Of a stretch of 7,566 nt of DNA, positions 6,595-7,566 are shown piece after piece. Origin of the DNA: Spirochaetales bacterium (GTDB lineage Bacteria > Spirochaetota > Spirochaetia > DTKZ01); contig JAISAF010000405.1 in the NCBI GenBank assembly GCA_031266855.1, positions 1 to 7,566 on the forward strand, read 5' to 3'. How positions within the stretch are numbered: the first letter of the stretch is position 1; each line of letters starts with the position of its first letter. Both the position numbers and the translations under genes were made by a program. The notes beneath the pieces are model-generated. The model was not told the DNA's origin. It saw only the letters and a list, made by a program, of their open reading frames with translations, and did not search any database.

Positions 6595-6840
6595 CTATAC
6601 TTCCGCGTCCATATCTCCCGCTCCCGGTACGGCTACAGGCCGGACAGATGGCGCGGAGCCGCCGGACGCGGCAAAACCAAATGGGCGGGGAATGTCCATA
6701 AGTTTCCGGGTCAAATCCCGTATGTAATCCTTTCGCGGTTCATCCAGCCTCATAAACCTGGCGCACAGGATGTCCAGTTTTTCCTGCTCAGTCATAGGCC
6801 GGGTATGTGTCTCTTCATCGTATGCGGCGGCGTGACTCAT
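6595..6840 (-). CDS. Small hypothetical protein, first gene of the glycosylation operon
   Basis: 81 residues, not recognised. The middle part EKLDILCARFMRLDEPRKDYIRDLTRKLM (quoted here in pieces: EKLDILCARF, MRLDEPRKDY, IRDLTRKLM) looks like two amphipathic helices rich in Arg and Lys. The tail is Gly/Ala/Pro-rich and probably disordered. There is no signal peptide or membrane segment. Support for its being real: a strong promoter lies exactly upstream, it is in line with the operon, and the helical part is protein-like. Against it: no ribosome binding site, and no known family. The predicted transcript start is at or within a few bases of the ATG, so translation would be leaderless. A regulatory or adaptor role is possible, but nothing in the sequence shows it. 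Confidence 0.55.
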   Translation of the reverse strand: MSHAAAYDEETHTRPMTEQEKLDILCARFMRLDEPRKDYIRDLTRKLMDIPRPFGFAASGGSAPSVRPVAVPGAGDMDAEV

Positions 6841-6848
6841 AGAGTTGT

Positions 6849-6877
6849 ATATTATGACTCTTTATATCATTTGTCAA
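6849..6877 (-). promoter_or_regulatory. Sigma-70-type promoter of the glycosylation operon
   Basis: On the minus strand a perfect -35 TTGACA (6872-6877) is followed after 17 bases by TAATAT (6849-6854). A shifted -10, CATAAT, at 15 bases spacing is also possible. The predicted transcript start falls at about 6840-6844, that is at or just before the first ATG. This is the only clear promoter upstream of the four-gene minus-strand run. Confidence 0.7.
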
Positions 6878-6921
6878 GCGGCGTCATCAGGATAAACAGT
6901 AGTTCTTAGAGCCTGTTCAAA

Positions 6922-7029
6922 ATTTGGGCGCCTTTTTGGCGCTTCACGCCAAAAACCGGGCTTTCCGCTCCAAGTCCTCGGAAGCGCCAATGCGCTTCCT
7001 GTGGGCTTTCCGCTCCAATCCCTGGCGCC
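6922..7029 (-). repeat. Mosaic hairpin repeat, block 2, copy 2 (inverted)
   Basis: Reverse-complement partner of 2601-2708, same length and ungapped. The double AGCGGAAAGCCC motif is present (6958-6969 and 7003-7014 on the minus strand). The hairpin at 6980-6999 keeps the loop and flanks of copy 1, but its stem is GGAAGCGC with GCGCTTCC. The second inverted repeat, TTTTTGGCG with CGCCAAAAA (6933-6955), is fully paired here, while copy 1 has one G-T pair. Confidence 0.8.
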
Positions 7030-7123
7030 GCGCAGCGAGCGAATTTGCAGAACGCAAATTCGCGGCCAGCCAGGACGCATGGGCGAGCAGCAAAATTGCA
7101 TACGCAATTTTGCCACCAGCCCC
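7030..7123 (-). repeat. Mosaic hairpin repeat, block 1, copy 2 (inverted), with adjoining hairpin
   Basis: 7066-7123 is the reverse-complement partner of 2123-2180. Its hairpin (arms 7090-7099 and 7104-7113, loop ATAC) is a perfect 10-bp stem. Next to it, at 7039-7063, GCGAATTTGC and GCAAATTCGC form a 10-bp stem at the position where copy 1 has GCAAAATCGC with GCGATTTTGC (2183-2205). Here three base pairs are exchanged in a pairing-preserving way. In this copy blocks 1 and 2 are separated by only this one hairpin, while copy 1 has about 420 bases of further hairpins between them. Confidence 0.75.
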
Positions 7124-7143
7124 CTCGCGCGGCGGCAACTTTA

Positions 7144-7227
7144 AAAAGTGCCAGGCACGTTTTTTGATAGTATATTCTAAAATGTTCCACTATTCCGTGA
7201 AACGTAAAAACGTACCTGGCACCTTTT
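7144..7227. mobile_element. 84-bp MITE-like or REP-like element with terminal inverted repeats
   Basis: The left end 7144-7164 and right end 7206-7227 are inverted copies of about 21 bases with one substitution and one extra base. Each contains a small palindrome of its own (GTGCCAGGCAC at 7148-7158, GTACCTGGCAC at 7212-7222). The 41 bases between them are A+T rich and contain no reading frame of note. The layout fits a non-autonomous miniature transposable element or a paired REP sequence mobilised by a transposase elsewhere. Clear target-site duplications are not visible. Alternatively it may be a long-stem transcript structure. Confidence 0.5.
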
Positions 7228-7249
7228 GGGGTTTAATGCCGCTTCAATC

Positions 7250-7274
7250 TTTTTTACCGCGAAACGGTAAAAAA
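7250..7274. repeat. Perfect 10-bp hairpin with A/T tracts on both sides
   Basis: TTTTTTACCG and CGGTAAAAAA pair perfectly around CGAAA. The stem is flush with the T and A tracts and therefore lacks a strong G+C base, so a terminator role is weak. A nearby CCCCC-ATTC-GGGGG hairpin follows at 7294-7307. Confidence 0.5.
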
Positions 7275-7433
7275 GGATTTCCGTTACAATCATCCCCCAT
7301 TCGGGGGTGTTTCCAATAGGAAACTTATTATCGTGGGCGCTATCCGCGCCTCCGGAATCCCTGGCGCGAACCTCGTGGTTTTTCAAGATATTAAACAGGC
7401 TCTTACCGCTGCCGTTCCGCATAAAGAAAACAT

Positions 7434-7461
7434 CCGCAAAATCGCGAAAGCGATTTTGCGG
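7434..7461. repeat. Perfect 12-bp hairpin closed by a GAAA tetraloop
   Basis: CCGCAAAATCGC and GCGATTTTGCGG pair perfectly around GAAA. The inner ten base pairs are the same as in the hairpin at 2183-2205, which has the loop GAA. A GNRA-type loop is especially stable in RNA, which suits a transcribed structure, although one example may be chance. Confidence 0.6.
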
Positions 7462-7471
7462 GAGGGGGAAG

Positions 7472-7498
7472 CGCGGATTTTTGGCCGGCCAAAATCCG
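7472..7498. repeat. Near-perfect palindrome around GGCCGGCC
   Basis: GCGGATTTTTGGCC meets GGCCAAAATCCGC head to head with no spacer and a single extra T in the left arm. As a cruciform or RNA stem it would need a loop made from the central bases. It lies in a stretch without a gene. Confidence 0.5.
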
Positions 7499-7566
7499 CA
7501 CCCCGCTTTGTTGGGGACAGTTAGGGGCGGGTGGGCGCGCGCGGGGGTGGAGTGGAAATCCAGTTT

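Larger units (their letters stand above)
7228..7566. other. Gene-free right end rich in hairpins and G tracts
   Basis: Besides the hairpins listed separately, I see CCCC and GGGG arms at 7501-7516 and a G-tract motif at 7524-7547 (GGGG, GGG, GGG, GGGGG with loops of 1, 1 and 7 bases) that fits the usual G-quadruplex rule. Short open frames exist on both strands but have no ribosome binding site and run straight through the palindromes, so I do not call them genes. Confidence 0.45.

Noticed and set aside
6906..7190. 94-codon minus-strand open frame whose translation resembles pieces of the frames at 2098-2523 and 2587-2808
   Set aside because: The resemblance follows from the DNA repeat itself. 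Differences between copies sit in stem arms and keep base pairing, with no bias to silent positions. There is no ribosome binding site.
7177..7422. 81-codon minus-strand frame with a somewhat protein-like middle (KSLFNILKNHE, FPIGNTPEWG)
   Set aside because: It has no ribosome binding site, overlaps the miniature element and the hairpin at 7250-7274, and matches no family I know. It could be a repeat-borne fragment, but I cannot support it as a gene.
7333..7524. 63-codon plus-strand frame starting with GTG
   Set aside because: It passes through the palindromes at 7434-7461 and 7472-7498 and lacks a ribosome binding site.

Overview
The window looks like a chromosomal segment of a Gram-negative, double-membrane bacterium. 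My best guess is a spirochaete of the Treponema type. This rests on a loose, cysteine-rich lipobox in one gene, a predicted surface protein ending in phenylalanine, and a heavy load of dispersed palindromic repeats; it is inference, and no rRNA or marker gene is present. I see no tRNA, rRNA, CRISPR array or complete transposase.

Left part (1-1995): an A+T-rich plus-strand gene, probably cut by the window edge, encodes an SMI1/KNR4 (SUKH)-like protein. It ends in a structured repeat that also looks like a terminator. Facing it on the minus strand is a predicted envelope lipoprotein with a beta-rich C-terminus, two very acidic low-complexity stretches and a 16-bp palindrome just upstream of the start.

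Middle repeat region (1996-2731): about 740 bases without a convincing gene, packed with perfect short hairpins. Two blocks of it (58 and 108 bp) recur inverted at 6922-7123. Where the copies differ inside a hairpin, the two arms mostly change together, so pairing is kept.

Right-centre operon (6840 down to 2732, minus strand): a strong sigma-70-like promoter whose predicted start falls at the first ATG, a small unknown protein, a UDP-glucuronate decarboxylase (UDP-xylose synthase), a GT-C polytopic glycosyltransferase overlapping it by 4 bases, then, after a 127-base gap filled by a second copy of the structured repeat, a GT2 glycosyltransferase fused to a GtrA membrane domain. A decarboxylase, a lipid-phosphate-sugar synthase type and a GT-C transferase together resemble a stripped-down version of the ArnA/ArnC/ArnT logic. 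The likely outcome is making UDP-xylose, loading a sugar on a polyprenyl-phosphate carrier, and moving it to an envelope acceptor across the inner membrane.

Right end (6880-7566): no convincing gene. It holds the second, inverted copy of the mosaic hairpin repeat, an 84-bp element with terminal inverted repeats, several more perfect hairpins (one with a GAAA loop) and a G-quadruplex-type motif.
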